Of a stretch of 64,000 nt of DNA, positions 50,099 to 58,389 are shown piece after piece. The notes beneath the pieces were generated by a model. It saw only the letters and a list, made by a program, of their open reading frames with translations. It did not search any database and had not been told where the DNA came from. The translations under genes were made by a program, and so were the position numbers. Source of the stretch: Ralstonia insidiosa (GTDB lineage: Bacteria > Pseudomonadota > Gammaproteobacteria > Burkholderiales > Burkholderiaceae). The DNA lies in the NCBI RefSeq assembly GCF_008801405.1, contig NZ_VZPV01000001.1, forward strand, positions 2,480,001 through 2,544,000. Reading direction: 5' to 3'. Each line of letters opens with the position of its first letter. The stretch's first letter is position 1.

Positions 50099-51415
50099 TT
50101 ATTCCTTGACGGTCTTCTCGAAGCGGACGAGCAGCTCGTTGCCGCGCGATACAGCCGTGTCCAGCGCTTCCTTCGGTTGCTTCTTGCCGGCCCAGACGGA
50201 TTCCAGCTCTTCGTCGATCACCTGACGGATTTGCGGGAAATTGCCCAGACGGATGCCGCGCGACTTGTCCGTCGTCTTGACAATCATCTGCTTGACGGCC
50301 ACATCGGCGCCCGGGTTCTTGTCATAGAAGCCCGACTTCTTCGTCAGCTCATACGCTTCCAGCGTGACGGGCAGATAGCCGGTCGACTGATGCCAATCTG
50401 CCTGCACGTCCGGGCGCGACAGGAACGTGAAGAACTTGGCAACGCCCTTGTATTCCTCAGCCTTGTGACCACCCATCACCCACAGCGAAGCACCGCCAAT
50501 GATGGTGTTTTGCGGAGCGCCTGCCACGCCAGCCTCGTAGGGCAGCGGCGCCGGGCTGAAGTTGAACTTGGCGTTCTTGCGAATGTTCGCCAGCGCCGCC
50601 GACGAACCCGTGTGCATGGCGCACTCACCCGCGATGAACTTCGCCTTCGGCTCGTCCTTGCGGCCGGCGTAGGTGAAGTAGCCCTTCTTCTGCATGTCGA
50701 GCAGGTTCTCGATGTGCTTGATCTGGACCGGGCCGTTAAAATTCAGGCGTGCCTTTGCGCCGCCAAAGCCGTTGTTCTCGGTGGCGAACGACACGTTGTG
50801 CCAGGCCGAGAAGCTTTCCAGATGCACCCACGACTGCCAGTCAGTCGTGTAGCCGCACGGCACGCCAGCAGCCTTCAGCTTGGCCGCATCGATGGCCACT
50901 TCCTGCCACGTTGCAGGCGGCTTGTTCGGGTCAAGGCCGGCCTTCTTGAAGGCGTCCTTGTTGTAATACATGATCGTCGTCGAGCTGTTGAACGGGAACG
51001 ACAGCATCTCGCCCTTGTTCGACGTGTAGTAGCCCGCCACGGCCGGCACGTAGGCCTTCGGGTCGAACTTCTCGCCGGCGTCCTTCATGATCTTGGCCAC
51101 CGGCACGATGGCGCCCTTGGCGTTCATCATGGTGGCGGTGCCCACTTCAAACACCTGCAGGATGGCCGGTGCATTACCGGCGCGGAAGGCCGCAATGCCC
51201 GCCGCCAGCGATTCGTCGTACTGGCCTTTGTAGACCGGCACGATCTTGTAGTCAGACTGGCTGGCGTTGAACTTGGTGGCGATCTCGTTCACCTTGTCGT
51301 TCAAGGCGCCTTCCATCGAGTGCCACCATTGAATTTCCGTCACTGCGTACGCGCCTTGCGCAAACGTACACGCGGCCAGCACTGCCGCTGCCCCCGCAAT
51401 CTTCTTGATCGACAT
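50099..51415 (-). CDS. ugpB: sn-glycerol-3-phosphate-binding periplasmic protein UgpB
   Basis: UgpB captures glycerol 3-phosphate and glycerophosphodiesters in the periplasm and delivers them to UgpAE. A signal peptide MSIKKIAGAAAVLAACTFAQGAYA leads to TEIQWWHSMEGALNDKVNEI, the conserved mature start. The motifs GECAMHTGSSAALANI and NTIIGGASLWVMGGHKAEEYKGVAKF are typical of the family. Of two adjacent ATG codons the second (51415) has the better spacing, 5 bases, to an AGGAG site. The protein has 438 residues. It leads the ugpBAEC-ugpQ operon, with a Pho-box-like site upstream. Confidence 0.95.
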   Translation of the reverse strand: MSIKKIAGAAAVLAACTFAQGAYAVTEIQWWHSMEGALNDKVNEIATKFNASQSDYKIVPVYKGQYDESLAAGIAAFRAGNAPAILQVFEVGTATMMNAKGAIVPVAKIMKDAGEKFDPKAYVPAVAGYYTSNKGEMLSFPFNSSTTIMYYNKDAFKKAGLDPNKPPATWQEVAIDAAKLKAAGVPCGYTTDWQSWVHLESFSAWHNVSFATENNGFGGAKARLNFNGPVQIKHIENLLDMQKKGYFTYAGRKDEPKAKFIAGECAMHTGSSAALANIRKNAKFNFSPAPLPYEAGVAGAPQNTIIGGASLWVMGGHKAEEYKGVAKFFTFLSRPDVQADWHQSTGYLPVTLEAYELTKKSGFYDKNPGADVAVKQMIVKTTDKSRGIRLGNFPQIRQVIDEELESVWAGKKQPKEALDTAVSRGNELLVRFEKTVKE

Positions 51416-51471
51416 CATTTCTCCTGGTTTCGACCCGGCGGGCTCCCTCGCTCCGCCCACGGCGCGCCGAC

Positions 51472-51503
51472 TGTATAGGCACGGTCGGTCATTTTTATGA
51501 CAG
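51472..51503 (-). promoter_or_regulatory. Pho-box-like site and -10 element of the ugp operon
   Basis: On the minus strand CTGTCATAAAAATGACC (51503-51487) has a perfect first PhoB half-site and a partial second one at the 11-base spacing of the consensus. A TATACA -10 candidate (51477-51472) begins 9 bases later, the arrangement of PhoB-activated promoters in which the box replaces the -35. Control of ugp by phosphate starvation is established in E. coli. Confidence 0.6.
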
Positions 51504-51612
51504 CGGGATGTTACGTGTCTTTTTGTCATAAAGAAATTGGGAATTCCCTCCAAGGTTTGGCTTGCAACGGCCGTTAGAATGGATTGAAGCCACCCCTTTT
51601 TGCACACGCAGC

Positions 51613-52515
51613 ATGCTCGCCCCCCCGACCTCTCCTACTACGCCGCCGTCAGCAGATTCGCCCGAATCCGCGCCCGTCATTGCCGCGCGACGCGTACCGC
51701 TCGCCTTGCACCAGTTGCCGGATGATGCGCTGCGCAATATCACCGGCGTGTTCACCGACGTGGACGGCACGCTCACCACACGCGGCAAGCTGCCCGCCCA
51801 GGCGTACTCCGCGCTGGAGCGACTGCACCGCGCGGGCATCAAGGTCGTGCCGGTCACCGGCCGCTCGATTGCCTGGTGCGAGGTCATTACGCGGCTGTGG
51901 CCGGTCGATGCGGTGATCGGTGAAAACGGCGCATTTGCCATGCGCATCGATTCACGCGGACACCTGACCACCGATTTCGTCGACGACGCGCAGACCCGCG
52001 CGCGCAACCTCGAACGTATCCGCGAGATCGGTGCGGAGGTCATGCGTGCGGTGCCGGGCTCGGCGCTGGCGACCGACCAGGCCTGGCACGCTGCCGACCT
52101 GGCCGTCGATCATGCCGAGCAAGTTCCGCCGTTGCCGCAAAACGCCGTGAAGCACATCGTCGACATCATGCGCACGCACGGCATGCATGCGACTGTCAGT
52201 TCCATCCACGTCAACGGCTGGTTCGGCAAACACGACAAGTTGAGCGCCAGCGTGGCACTCGCCCGCCGCGCATTCGGCATCGATCTGCATGACGAGCGCG
52301 AGCGCTGGGTGTTCGTGGGCGACTCCGCCAACGATGCGGCGATGTTCGAGTTCTTCCCGCTCTCGGTGGGTGTGGCTAACGTGCTGGACGTGATCGACAC
52401 GCTACCCATGCCGCCCGCCTACCTGACCGCGGCCGAAGGCGGCGGCGGCTTTGCTGAAGTGGCCGAGCGCATTCTTGGGGCACGCGCGCCGGCGCTTCCC
52501 GCCCCGCGCGGCTGA
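51613..52515 (+). CDS. HAD-superfamily phosphatase (Cof/SPP-like, class IIB)
   Basis: The 300-residue protein has HAD motif I ITGVFTDVDGTLTTRGKLP (nucleophile Asp and acid/base Asp). Motif II is the Thr in VVPVTGRSIAWCE, motif III is a Lys in the region NGWFGKHDKLSASVALARRAF, and motif IV is WVFVGDSANDAAMFEFF. The insert between motifs II and III is of the C2B cap type seen in Cof-like and sucrose/mannosyl-3-phosphoglycerate phosphatases. The substrate is unknown, probably a sugar phosphate. It is divergent from ugpB. Confidence 0.85.
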   Translation: MLAPPTSPTTPPSADSPESAPVIAARRVPLALHQLPDDALRNITGVFTDVDGTLTTRGKLPAQAYSALERLHRAGIKVVPVTGRSIAWCEVITRLWPVDAVIGENGAFAMRIDSRGHLTTDFVDDAQTRARNLERIREIGAEVMRAVPGSALATDQAWHAADLAVDHAEQVPPLPQNAVKHIVDIMRTHGMHATVSSIHVNGWFGKHDKLSASVALARRAFGIDLHDERERWVFVGDSANDAAMFEFFPLSVGVANVLDVIDTLPMPPAYLTAAEGGGGFAEVAERILGARAPALPAPRG

Positions 52516-52518
52516 GAC

Positions 52519-52553
52519 ACTGCCGCCCGGCTCAAACGACAGCGGGCGGCAGT
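52519..52553 (+). terminator. Hairpin after the HAD phosphatase gene
   Basis: The perfect 11-bp stem ACTGCCGCCCG/CGGGCGGCAGT (52519-52529 with 52543-52553) begins 4 bases after the stop codon. There is no long T run, so termination may be weak or need a factor. Confidence 0.5.
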
Positions 52554-52750
52554 CAGCCGTTCATCAGCCATTTCTCAGGTTTCTTCCGACTCCTATCACG
52601 TATCGGTGCGCGCACGCGGCACGCCGCTTGCGCCACGTTAGTGCGCCGCACCGATTCGTATCACGCACACGCCTCATCGTGGTGCACACAGCGATTGCGT
52701 GGCATGCGGCGCTCCCTTCTCATCTGATGCCCACCCGATAGGAGCCGCTC

Positions 52751-52930
52751 ATGCCATTGGAGAACACCCAGGATACGCAGGCACTCGTGCAGGCCGTCGA
52801 CCAGCTGGAAGCCGCGTCGGACCGCGCCAAGATGGCCTGCCAAAGCGCCGGCAAGATCGACCACAGCGTGCACGCCGCCGTCATGCGCTCGCACGACGAG
52901 CTGTCGCGCCTGAAGCACCATCTGCACTAA
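52751..52930 (+). CDS. 59-residue hypothetical protein
   Basis: This short gene has an ATG 8 bases after an AGGAG ribosome binding site and normal codon use. The product, MPLENTQDTQALVQAVDQLE and on to LKHHLH, is predicted to be mostly helical, with a single Cys and a His-rich C-terminus, no membrane segment and no known motif. It lies downstream of the HAD phosphatase gene behind a hairpin and converges on ntrC. I infer a real small protein from the ribosome binding site and codon pattern; function unknown. Confidence 0.65.
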   Translation: MPLENTQDTQALVQAVDQLEAASDRAKMACQSAGKIDHSVHAAVMRSHDELSRLKHHLH

Positions 52931-52948
52931 GCGCGGCACCGCCCCGGC

Positions 52949-52985
52949 AAAAAAAGAGGGCGGATCCCCTCTCGGAAATCCGCCC
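52949..52985 (-). terminator. Intrinsic terminator after ntrC
   Basis: On the minus strand an 8-bp stem GGGCGGAT/ATCCGCCC (52985-52978 with 52965-52958) is followed by CTCTTTTTTT. It lies 57 bases beyond the ntrC stop codon. Confidence 0.8.
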
Positions 52986-53041
52986 AATCCCAATCGCCAA
53001 GCTCGACGATATTCGGTGGGGCCGGCTGCGCCGACGTTGCG

Positions 53042-54550
53042 TCAGTCGAAGCCCAGCTCCTGCAATTTGCGCGTGATCGTGTTGCGGCCGATGCCCAGGC
53101 GCGTTGCGGCTTCCACGCGACGCCCGCGTGTCACGCCAAGTGCGGCTTCGAGGATCGCCTTTTCGAAGCGGCGCGTGAGCGCGTCCATCACATCCGGCTG
53201 ACCGGCTTCGAGCATGGCCTTGGCCTCGCCCGCGAGCGCGCGTTCCCAGCCTGCGGAGGCCGATGCGCCTGCAGCAGTCGTCGCCAGCGTGTCGCTCGAC
53301 AGCCCAGCGCCATACGGCTCACCGCCATACGAAGGTTCCCCGACAAACACCGGCCGTACCGCTCCAGCATCGGCGGCAGCAGGCAGCGCCTGCGCGCTAC
53401 CCCGTACCAGGTCGTACGGCAGATCCTTGATCTCGATGGTCTGCGCCGGCGCCATCACGGTCAGCCAGTTGCAGAGGTTTTCGAGCTGGCGCACGTTGCC
53501 CGGGAACGGCAGCGTGGCAACGTGTGCCAGCGCGTCGTCCGACATCCGCTTGGGCTCAACACCCAGTTCCTTGGCGCTCTTCTGCAGGAAGTGGCGTGCC
53601 AGCAGCGTGATGTCTTCCGGGCGCTCACGCAGCGCCGGCAGGCGCAGGCGGATCACGTTCAGGCGGTGGAACAAATCCTCGCGGAACAGGCCGTCCTTGA
53701 CCCGCGTTTCCAGGTTCTGGTGCGTGGCAGCAATGACGCGCACGTTGGCCTTGAGCGGGTTGTGGCCGCCCACGCGATAGAAGTGCCCGTCCGACAGCAC
53801 GCGCAACAGGCGCGTCTGCAGATCGAACGGCATATCGCCGATTTCATCGAGGAACAGCGTACCGCCCTCAGCCTGTTCAAAGCGGCCGCGGCGCATGGTC
53901 TGCGCGCCGGTGAAGGCGCCGCGCTCATGACCGAACAACTCCGATTCGAGCAGGTCTTTCGGGATTGCCGCCGTGTTCAGCGCGATGAACGGGCCGCTCG
54001 CACGCGGACTGTGCTTGTGCAGCGCGCGGGCCACCAGTTCCTTACCCGTGCCCGATTCACCGGTAATCAGCACCGTCACGTTCGACTGCGACAGGCGGCC
54101 AATCGCGCGGAACACGTCCTGCATGGCCGGCGCCTGGCCGAGAATCTCAGGCGCATCGCTCAGGCGATCGTCGATCTCCTCTTCACGCAGGCTTTCTTCC
54201 AGCGCGCGACGGATCAACTCGACTGCGCGATCCACGTCGAACGGCTTGGCGAGGTATTCGAAGGCACCGCCCTGGAATGCCGCCACGGCGCTGTCCAGGT
54301 CGGAATACGCGGTCATGATGATGACCGGCAGCCCCGGATGCTTGGCCTTGATGGCCTGCAGCAGGTCCAGCCCCGAACCGCCCGGCATGCGCACATCGGA
54401 AATCAGCACTTGCGGCGTTTCTTCATCCAGCGCATTGAGCGCATCGCGCGCGTTGGTGAAACTGCGCGACAGCAGGCTCTCGCGTGCCAGCGCTTTTTCA
54501 AGGACCCAGCGGATGGATTGATCGTCGTCGACTATCCAGATTGGCTTCAT
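53042..54550 (-). CDS. ntrC: Nitrogen regulation response regulator NtrC (sigma-54 activator)
   Basis: NtrC activates sigma-54 promoters when nitrogen is short. The ATG at 54550 gives MKPIWIVDDDQSIRWVLEKA and 502 residues. The receiver domain has Asp52 in VLISDVRMPGGSG as phosphorylation site. The AAA+ domain shows GESGTGKELVARALHKHS (Walker A), the sigma-54 loop GAFTGAQ and LFLDEIGDMPFDLQTRLLRVL. A Fis-type HTH ends the protein (GRRVEAATRLGIGRNTITRKLQELG). It is 68 bases after ntrB, and the glnA promoter carries matching enhancer sites. Confidence 0.96.
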   Translation of the reverse strand: MKPIWIVDDDQSIRWVLEKALARESLLSRSFTNARDALNALDEETPQVLISDVRMPGGSGLDLLQAIKAKHPGLPVIIMTAYSDLDSAVAAFQGGAFEYLAKPFDVDRAVELIRRALEESLREEEIDDRLSDAPEILGQAPAMQDVFRAIGRLSQSNVTVLITGESGTGKELVARALHKHSPRASGPFIALNTAAIPKDLLESELFGHERGAFTGAQTMRRGRFEQAEGGTLFLDEIGDMPFDLQTRLLRVLSDGHFYRVGGHNPLKANVRVIAATHQNLETRVKDGLFREDLFHRLNVIRLRLPALRERPEDITLLARHFLQKSAKELGVEPKRMSDDALAHVATLPFPGNVRQLENLCNWLTVMAPAQTIEIKDLPYDLVRGSAQALPAAADAGAVRPVFVGEPSYGGEPYGAGLSSDTLATTAAGASASAGWERALAGEAKAMLEAGQPDVMDALTRRFEKAILEAALGVTRGRRVEAATRLGIGRNTITRKLQELGFD

Positions 54551-54618
54551 GTGTTGGTTCGTCTGCTTGACTTCGTCTTTGCCTGGGTCCTTGTACGCTG
54601 CGTGCGCCAAATACAGCG

Positions 54619-55818
54619 TCAGTGCAGCGGCACAAGAATGCGGAAATCGGTCTGTCCCGGCCTGCTCTCGCACTCGATCAGACCGTCATGCTGTTGCACG
54701 AAGGTCTGCGCGAGTGTCAGGCCCAGCCCGCTCCCCCCCTCCCGTCCGGACACCAGCGGGAAGAAGATGCGTTCACGGATGTCGTCCGGAATCCCAGGAC
54801 CGTTGTCCACTACATGCAAGTCCAATGCCAGCTTGTAAAGACGTTTTGCAATCGTGACTTGTCGTGCAACACGTGTGCGCAACACGATCTCGCCGTCACC
54901 TTGTGCAATGCGATGCGCCAACGCGTGCGCCGCGTTGTGAACGATGTTGAGCACGGCCTGGATGAGCTGCTCCTTGTCGCCACGGAACTCGGGCAGGCTG
55001 GCGTCGTAGTCGCGCACGATGCGCAAACCCTGCGGAAACTCAGCCAGCACCACAGAGCGCACGCGTTCGAGCACCTCGTGGATGTTCACGTCACCCACGA
55101 TGTGCGGATGCCGGTGCGGCTCCAGCAGACGGTCCACCAGCGTCTGTAGCCGGTCGGACTCCTTGATGATGACCTGGGTGTACTCGCGCAGTGAACGCTC
55201 GGGCAGTTCGAACTCCAGCAACTGCGCAGCGCCGCGAATCCCGCCAAGCGGGTTCTTGATCTCATGCGCGAGGTTGCGGATCAGCTCCTTGTTGGCGGCG
55301 GTCAGGTCCAGCAGGCGCTCTTCGCGCTCGCTGCGGATCTTCTGCTCATTGGGCATCAACTCCAGCAGCACGGAACCCGGCGCAAAGTCGATAGCACCCA
55401 CCACCGCATGCGCGTGCAACGGCTCATGACCCAGCCTGTCGAGCGAGACATCGCGCCGCTTGGCATCGAACTGGCGGACCGCCACGGTGGCGATCATCTC
55501 GGCCAGCTCGGACGGCTCAGCAAACAGCTCATGCAGCGACATCCCCACCAGTTGCCGGCGGGACACGGCCAGTACGGCTTCTGCGGCGGGGTTGGCGTAG
55601 AAAATCGTCAGCGCCGGATGGCGGACGAAGAGGATGGGATTGGGCACCGCATCGAGCCCGGGGTACGACGGCGGTGCACCATGAGAAAACGGAATGGGCG
55701 GCGGACCATCAATGCTGCCGCCGTCGGAAATATCTTGGCGCGCGGGGACTGACGGCGCGGGGGGCGTCGTCTGTTCCTGGTCATCGCGGCGTGCCGCTTT
55801 GCGGATCAGTCGACGCAT
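54619..55818 (-). CDS. ntrB: Nitrogen regulation sensor histidine kinase NtrB
   Basis: NtrB phosphorylates or dephosphorylates NtrC under control of PII. The ATG at 55818 gives 399 residues. A Pro/Gly-rich N-terminal stretch of about 60 residues precedes a PAS domain (PNPILFVRHPALTIFYANPAAEAVL). The phosphoacceptor His lies in LIRNLAHEIKNPLGGIRGAAQLLE, the N box region in QAVLNIVHNAAHALAHRIAQ and the G boxes in VVDNGPGIPDDIRERIFFPLVSG and GGSGLGLTLAQ. The N-terminal stretch is longer than in E. coli. It starts 7 bases after the DUF4124 stop. Confidence 0.95.
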   Translation of the reverse strand: MRRLIRKAARRDDQEQTTPPAPSVPARQDISDGGSIDGPPPIPFSHGAPPSYPGLDAVPNPILFVRHPALTIFYANPAAEAVLAVSRRQLVGMSLHELFAEPSELAEMIATVAVRQFDAKRRDVSLDRLGHEPLHAHAVVGAIDFAPGSVLLELMPNEQKIRSEREERLLDLTAANKELIRNLAHEIKNPLGGIRGAAQLLEFELPERSLREYTQVIIKESDRLQTLVDRLLEPHRHPHIVGDVNIHEVLERVRSVVLAEFPQGLRIVRDYDASLPEFRGDKEQLIQAVLNIVHNAAHALAHRIAQGDGEIVLRTRVARQVTIAKRLYKLALDLHVVDNGPGIPDDIRERIFFPLVSGREGGSGLGLTLAQTFVQQHDGLIECESRPGQTDFRILVPLH

Positions 55819-55825
55819 CACTCGG

Positions 55826-56347
55826 TTACTCCTTGAGGTTGCCCAACTCCCGGCGGATGGAATCGACATTGGCCTGGCTGCGCTCGATGTCGCTCTTCAA
55901 CTGCGCGGTGCGGTCGAGATACTTCTGATAGTTACGTTCATTGCCCTGGCGCTCGGGCTGGCCGTTGTTGTATTCGGCCTTCAACGCCTGGAGCTTGCGC
56001 TCCTCGTCTGCCAACTCTGTTTCCAGCACCTGGCGGCGTTCACCGTCACGCGCTTTCTGCGTGGCGCTGTCCACACGCGGGAAGCCACCACTTGCATTAC
56101 TCTGCGCCGGCGCCGCTGCAGCCCCTGCACTGCGCGGGCTGCGCGTACCAGGCACGGTCACCACATCGGGCAGCGTCAGCTTCTTGCAGCCCTTCGTGTT
56201 GCCGCTGTTGCGGTATTCCGGCACGCCGTTCGGGCCGCTGCACAGGTAGACATCGTCCGCGTGCGCGGGCACCTGCACGGACAACGCAGCAAACGCTGCA
56301 ACGGCGGAAAGCAGTCCGGATGCAATGCGTGAAGAAGGACGGAGCAT
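55826..56347 (-). CDS. Exported DUF4124-type protein between glnA and ntrB
   Basis: The 173-residue product has a signal peptide (MLRPSSRIASGLLSAVAAFA with an AHA site near residue 33). A short DUF4124-like part DDVYLCSGPNGVPEYRNSGNTKGCKKL with two cysteines follows, then a linker and a coiled coil (about residues 100-173, LETELADEERKLQALKAEYN). It should act in the periplasm, perhaps on the cell wall or as a scaffold. It sits between the glnA terminator and ntrB, only 7 bases before ntrB, so it is cotranscribed with the nitrogen two-component system. The function is unknown. Confidence 0.8.
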   Translation of the reverse strand: MLRPSSRIASGLLSAVAAFAALSVQVPAHADDVYLCSGPNGVPEYRNSGNTKGCKKLTLPDVVTVPGTRSPRSAGAAAAPAQSNASGGFPRVDSATQKARDGERRQVLETELADEERKLQALKAEYNNGQPERQGNERNYQKYLDRTAQLKSDIERSQANVDSIRRELGNLKE

Positions 56348-56425
56348 GAAATGGAACCTGGCGAAACGTCGATCGGGCGCCGGAATCCGGCGGACGATCA
56401 TTCTAGCCACAAAATTCCGCCCCGC

Positions 56426-56453
56426 AAAAAAGGAAGGGCGACCTACGCCGCCC
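56426..56453 (-). terminator. Intrinsic terminator after glnA
   Basis: On the minus strand a stem GGGCG/CGCCC (56453-56449 with 56440-56436) is followed by TTCCTTTTTT. A longer hairpin GCCCCGA/TCGGGGC (56490-56496 with 56505-56511) lies 9 bases after the glnA stop, without T-tract. Together they should separate glnA from the DUF4124-ntrB-ntrC transcript. Confidence 0.7.
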
Positions 56454-56520
56454 CTCCCCTCACAACCGTCCGCTTTACAGCCGATCTTCGCCCCGACACA
56501 TCGATCGGGGCGCTCGCGCA

Positions 56521-57936
56521 TTACAGCGAGTAGTACATGTCGAACTCGATCGGGTGCGTGGTCATACGGAAGCGCGTGACCTCTTCCATCTTCAGCTCGA
56601 TGTAGGCGTCGATCATCGAGTTGGAGAACACGCCACCGCGGGTCAGGAACTCGCGATCCTTGTCCAGGTGCTCCAGAGCCGAATCCAGGCTTGCGCACAC
56701 GGTCGGGATCTTTGCATCCTCTTCCGGCGGCAGGTCGTACAGGTTCTTGTCGGCAGCTTCGCCCGGGTGGATCTTGTTCTGCACGCCGTCCAGACCAGCC
56801 ATCAGCAGGGCCGAGAAGCCCAGGTACGGGTTCATCAGCGGATCCGGGAAACGCGTTTCGATACGGCGGCCCTTCGGGTTCGCAACGTACGGAATGCGGA
56901 TCGAAGCCGAACGGTTACGTGCCGAGTAGGCCAGCTTGACCGGAGCCTCGAAGCCCGGCACCAGACGCTTGTACGAGTTCGTACCCGGGTTGGTGATGGC
57001 GTTCAGCGCGCGAGCATGCTTGATGATGCCGCCGATGTAGTACAGCGCGAATTCCGACAGGCCGGCGTAGCCGTTGCCTGCGAACAGGTTCTGGCCGTCC
57101 TTCCACACCGACTGGTGAACGTGCATGCCCGAACCGTTGTCGCCCACGACCGGCTTCGGCATGAACGTGGCCGTCTTGCCGTAGGTGTGCGCGACGTTCT
57201 GGATCACGTACTTTTGCAGTTGGGTCCAGTCGGCGCGTTGCACCAGCGTGCTGAACTTCGTGCCGATTTCGTTCTGGCCTTGGCCAGCCACTTCGTGGTG
57301 GTGCACTTCAACCGGAATGCCCAGCGATTCGAGAATCAGGCACATTTCCGAGCGCATGTCTTGGAACGTGTCGATCGGGGCAACCGGGAAGTAGCCGCCC
57401 TTCTTGCCCGGACGATGGCCCGAGTTGCCGTGTTCGAATTCCTTGCCCGACGACCACGGGGCTTCTTCGGATTGAATCTTCACGAAGCAGCCTTGCATGT
57501 CGACGTTCCAGGTCACGCCGTCGAAAATGAAGAATTCGGGTTCCGGACCGAAGTAGGCGGTGTCGCCCAGGCCGGTGCTCTTCAGGTAGGCTTCAGCGCG
57601 CTTGGCGATCGAGCGCGGGTCGCGGTCGTAGCCCTTGCCGTCCGACGGCTCGACCACGTCGCAGGTCAGCACCAGGGTCGGCTCTTCGTAGAACGGGTCG
57701 ACGTGGGCTGTGTTTGCATCCGGCACCAGCAGCATGTCCGACGCTTCGATGCCCTTCCAGCCGGCGATCGACGAACCGTCGAATGCGTGGCCGCTTTCGA
57801 ACTTGTCTTCGTCGAAATGCGAGACGGGAACCGAGACGTGCTGCTCTTTACCCTTGGTATCGGTGAAACGGAAATCGACGAACTTGACGTCGTTTTCCTT
57901 CACGAGCTTCATCACGTCTGCAATGCTTTGGGACAT
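56521..57936 (-). CDS. glnA: Glutamine synthetase type I
   Basis: GlnA joins ammonia to glutamate using ATP, the main ammonia assimilation step. The ATG at 57936 follows an AGGAG site and gives MSQSIADVMKLVKENDVKFV; 471 residues is normal. The beta-Grasp domain motif FDGSSIAGWKGIEASDM, the ATP-binding KPVVGDNGSGMHVHQS and the metal and glutamate site residues in VHHHEVAGQGQNEI are intact. The adenylylation Tyr lies in DKNLYDLPPEE, so activity is probably adjusted by GlnE. A sigma-54-like promoter with two NtrC sites lies upstream. Confidence 0.97.
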   Translation of the reverse strand: MSQSIADVMKLVKENDVKFVDFRFTDTKGKEQHVSVPVSHFDEDKFESGHAFDGSSIAGWKGIEASDMLLVPDANTAHVDPFYEEPTLVLTCDVVEPSDGKGYDRDPRSIAKRAEAYLKSTGLGDTAYFGPEPEFFIFDGVTWNVDMQGCFVKIQSEEAPWSSGKEFEHGNSGHRPGKKGGYFPVAPIDTFQDMRSEMCLILESLGIPVEVHHHEVAGQGQNEIGTKFSTLVQRADWTQLQKYVIQNVAHTYGKTATFMPKPVVGDNGSGMHVHQSVWKDGQNLFAGNGYAGLSEFALYYIGGIIKHARALNAITNPGTNSYKRLVPGFEAPVKLAYSARNRSASIRIPYVANPKGRRIETRFPDPLMNPYLGFSALLMAGLDGVQNKIHPGEAADKNLYDLPPEEDAKIPTVCASLDSALEHLDKDREFLTRGGVFSNSMIDAYIELKMEEVTRFRMTTHPIEFDMYYSL

Positions 57937-58083
57937 GCCATTCTCCTGGTAGCGCAATAACGCAAAGTATTGTGAGCCGGTTGTGTGACGGATCGCTGCG
58001 ATCGCCCTCACCCCCGAAACATCTTCTTCTCGCCAGGGACGTCCGGCACCGCCAAACGCCCTGGAAAAGACCGCGGGAATATT

Positions 58084-58099
58084 AGCAGAAAGCATGCCA
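58084..58099 (-). promoter_or_regulatory. Sigma-54-like promoter of glnA
   Basis: On the minus strand TGGCATGCTTTCTGCT has the GG and GC pairs at the required 10-base separation and matches TGGCACG-N4-TTGCW at most fixed positions. It predicts a start near 58073 and a leader of about 137 bases before glnA. Upstream lie two GCAC-N7-GTGC sites, as for NtrC-activated promoters. Confidence 0.65.
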
Positions 58100-58253
58100 G
58101 TGTCACCCCGATGACGGGCATGTGCTCCCGCAAATAGTGCAGCACCGCGCCAGCCCATGCCTGACACGGTGCGACGGCATCAAGACGCCGGTGCAGACAG
58201 CTTGGTCGGAATCGGCCACACAAGAGCCCCGCTGTTCAGGCAGGATAGCCAAC

Positions 58254-58268
58254 GCACAGCCATGGTGC
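58254..58268. promoter_or_regulatory. NtrC enhancer site 1 upstream of glnA
   Basis: GCACAGCCATGGTGC has perfect arms of the NtrC consensus GCAC-N7-GTGC. Its centre is about 188 bases upstream of the predicted glnA start. Confidence 0.72.
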
Positions 58269-58283
58269 ACGAAAACCAGAGCG

Positions 58284-58298
58284 GCACCACTTAAGTGC
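58284..58298. promoter_or_regulatory. NtrC enhancer site 2 upstream of glnA
   Basis: GCACCACTTAAGTGC is a second perfect GCAC-N7-GTGC site. Its centre is 30 bases from site 1, about three helical turns, so two NtrC dimers can bind the same face and oligomerise. It is also near the start of the divergent rhodanese gene. Confidence 0.72.
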
Positions 58299-58389
58299 GC
58301 ACCAACGGCCTTCGCACCGTTCCGGTGAATTCCACCCGCATCATGTGACGGCAACGCTAGAATGGTTGCTTTCCCTTTCGCCGATTGCC

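Noticed and set aside
58137..58160. A second sigma-54-like match upstream of glnA
   Set aside because: It keeps the GG/GC spacing but loses most other consensus bases; the site at 58084-58099 is clearly better.
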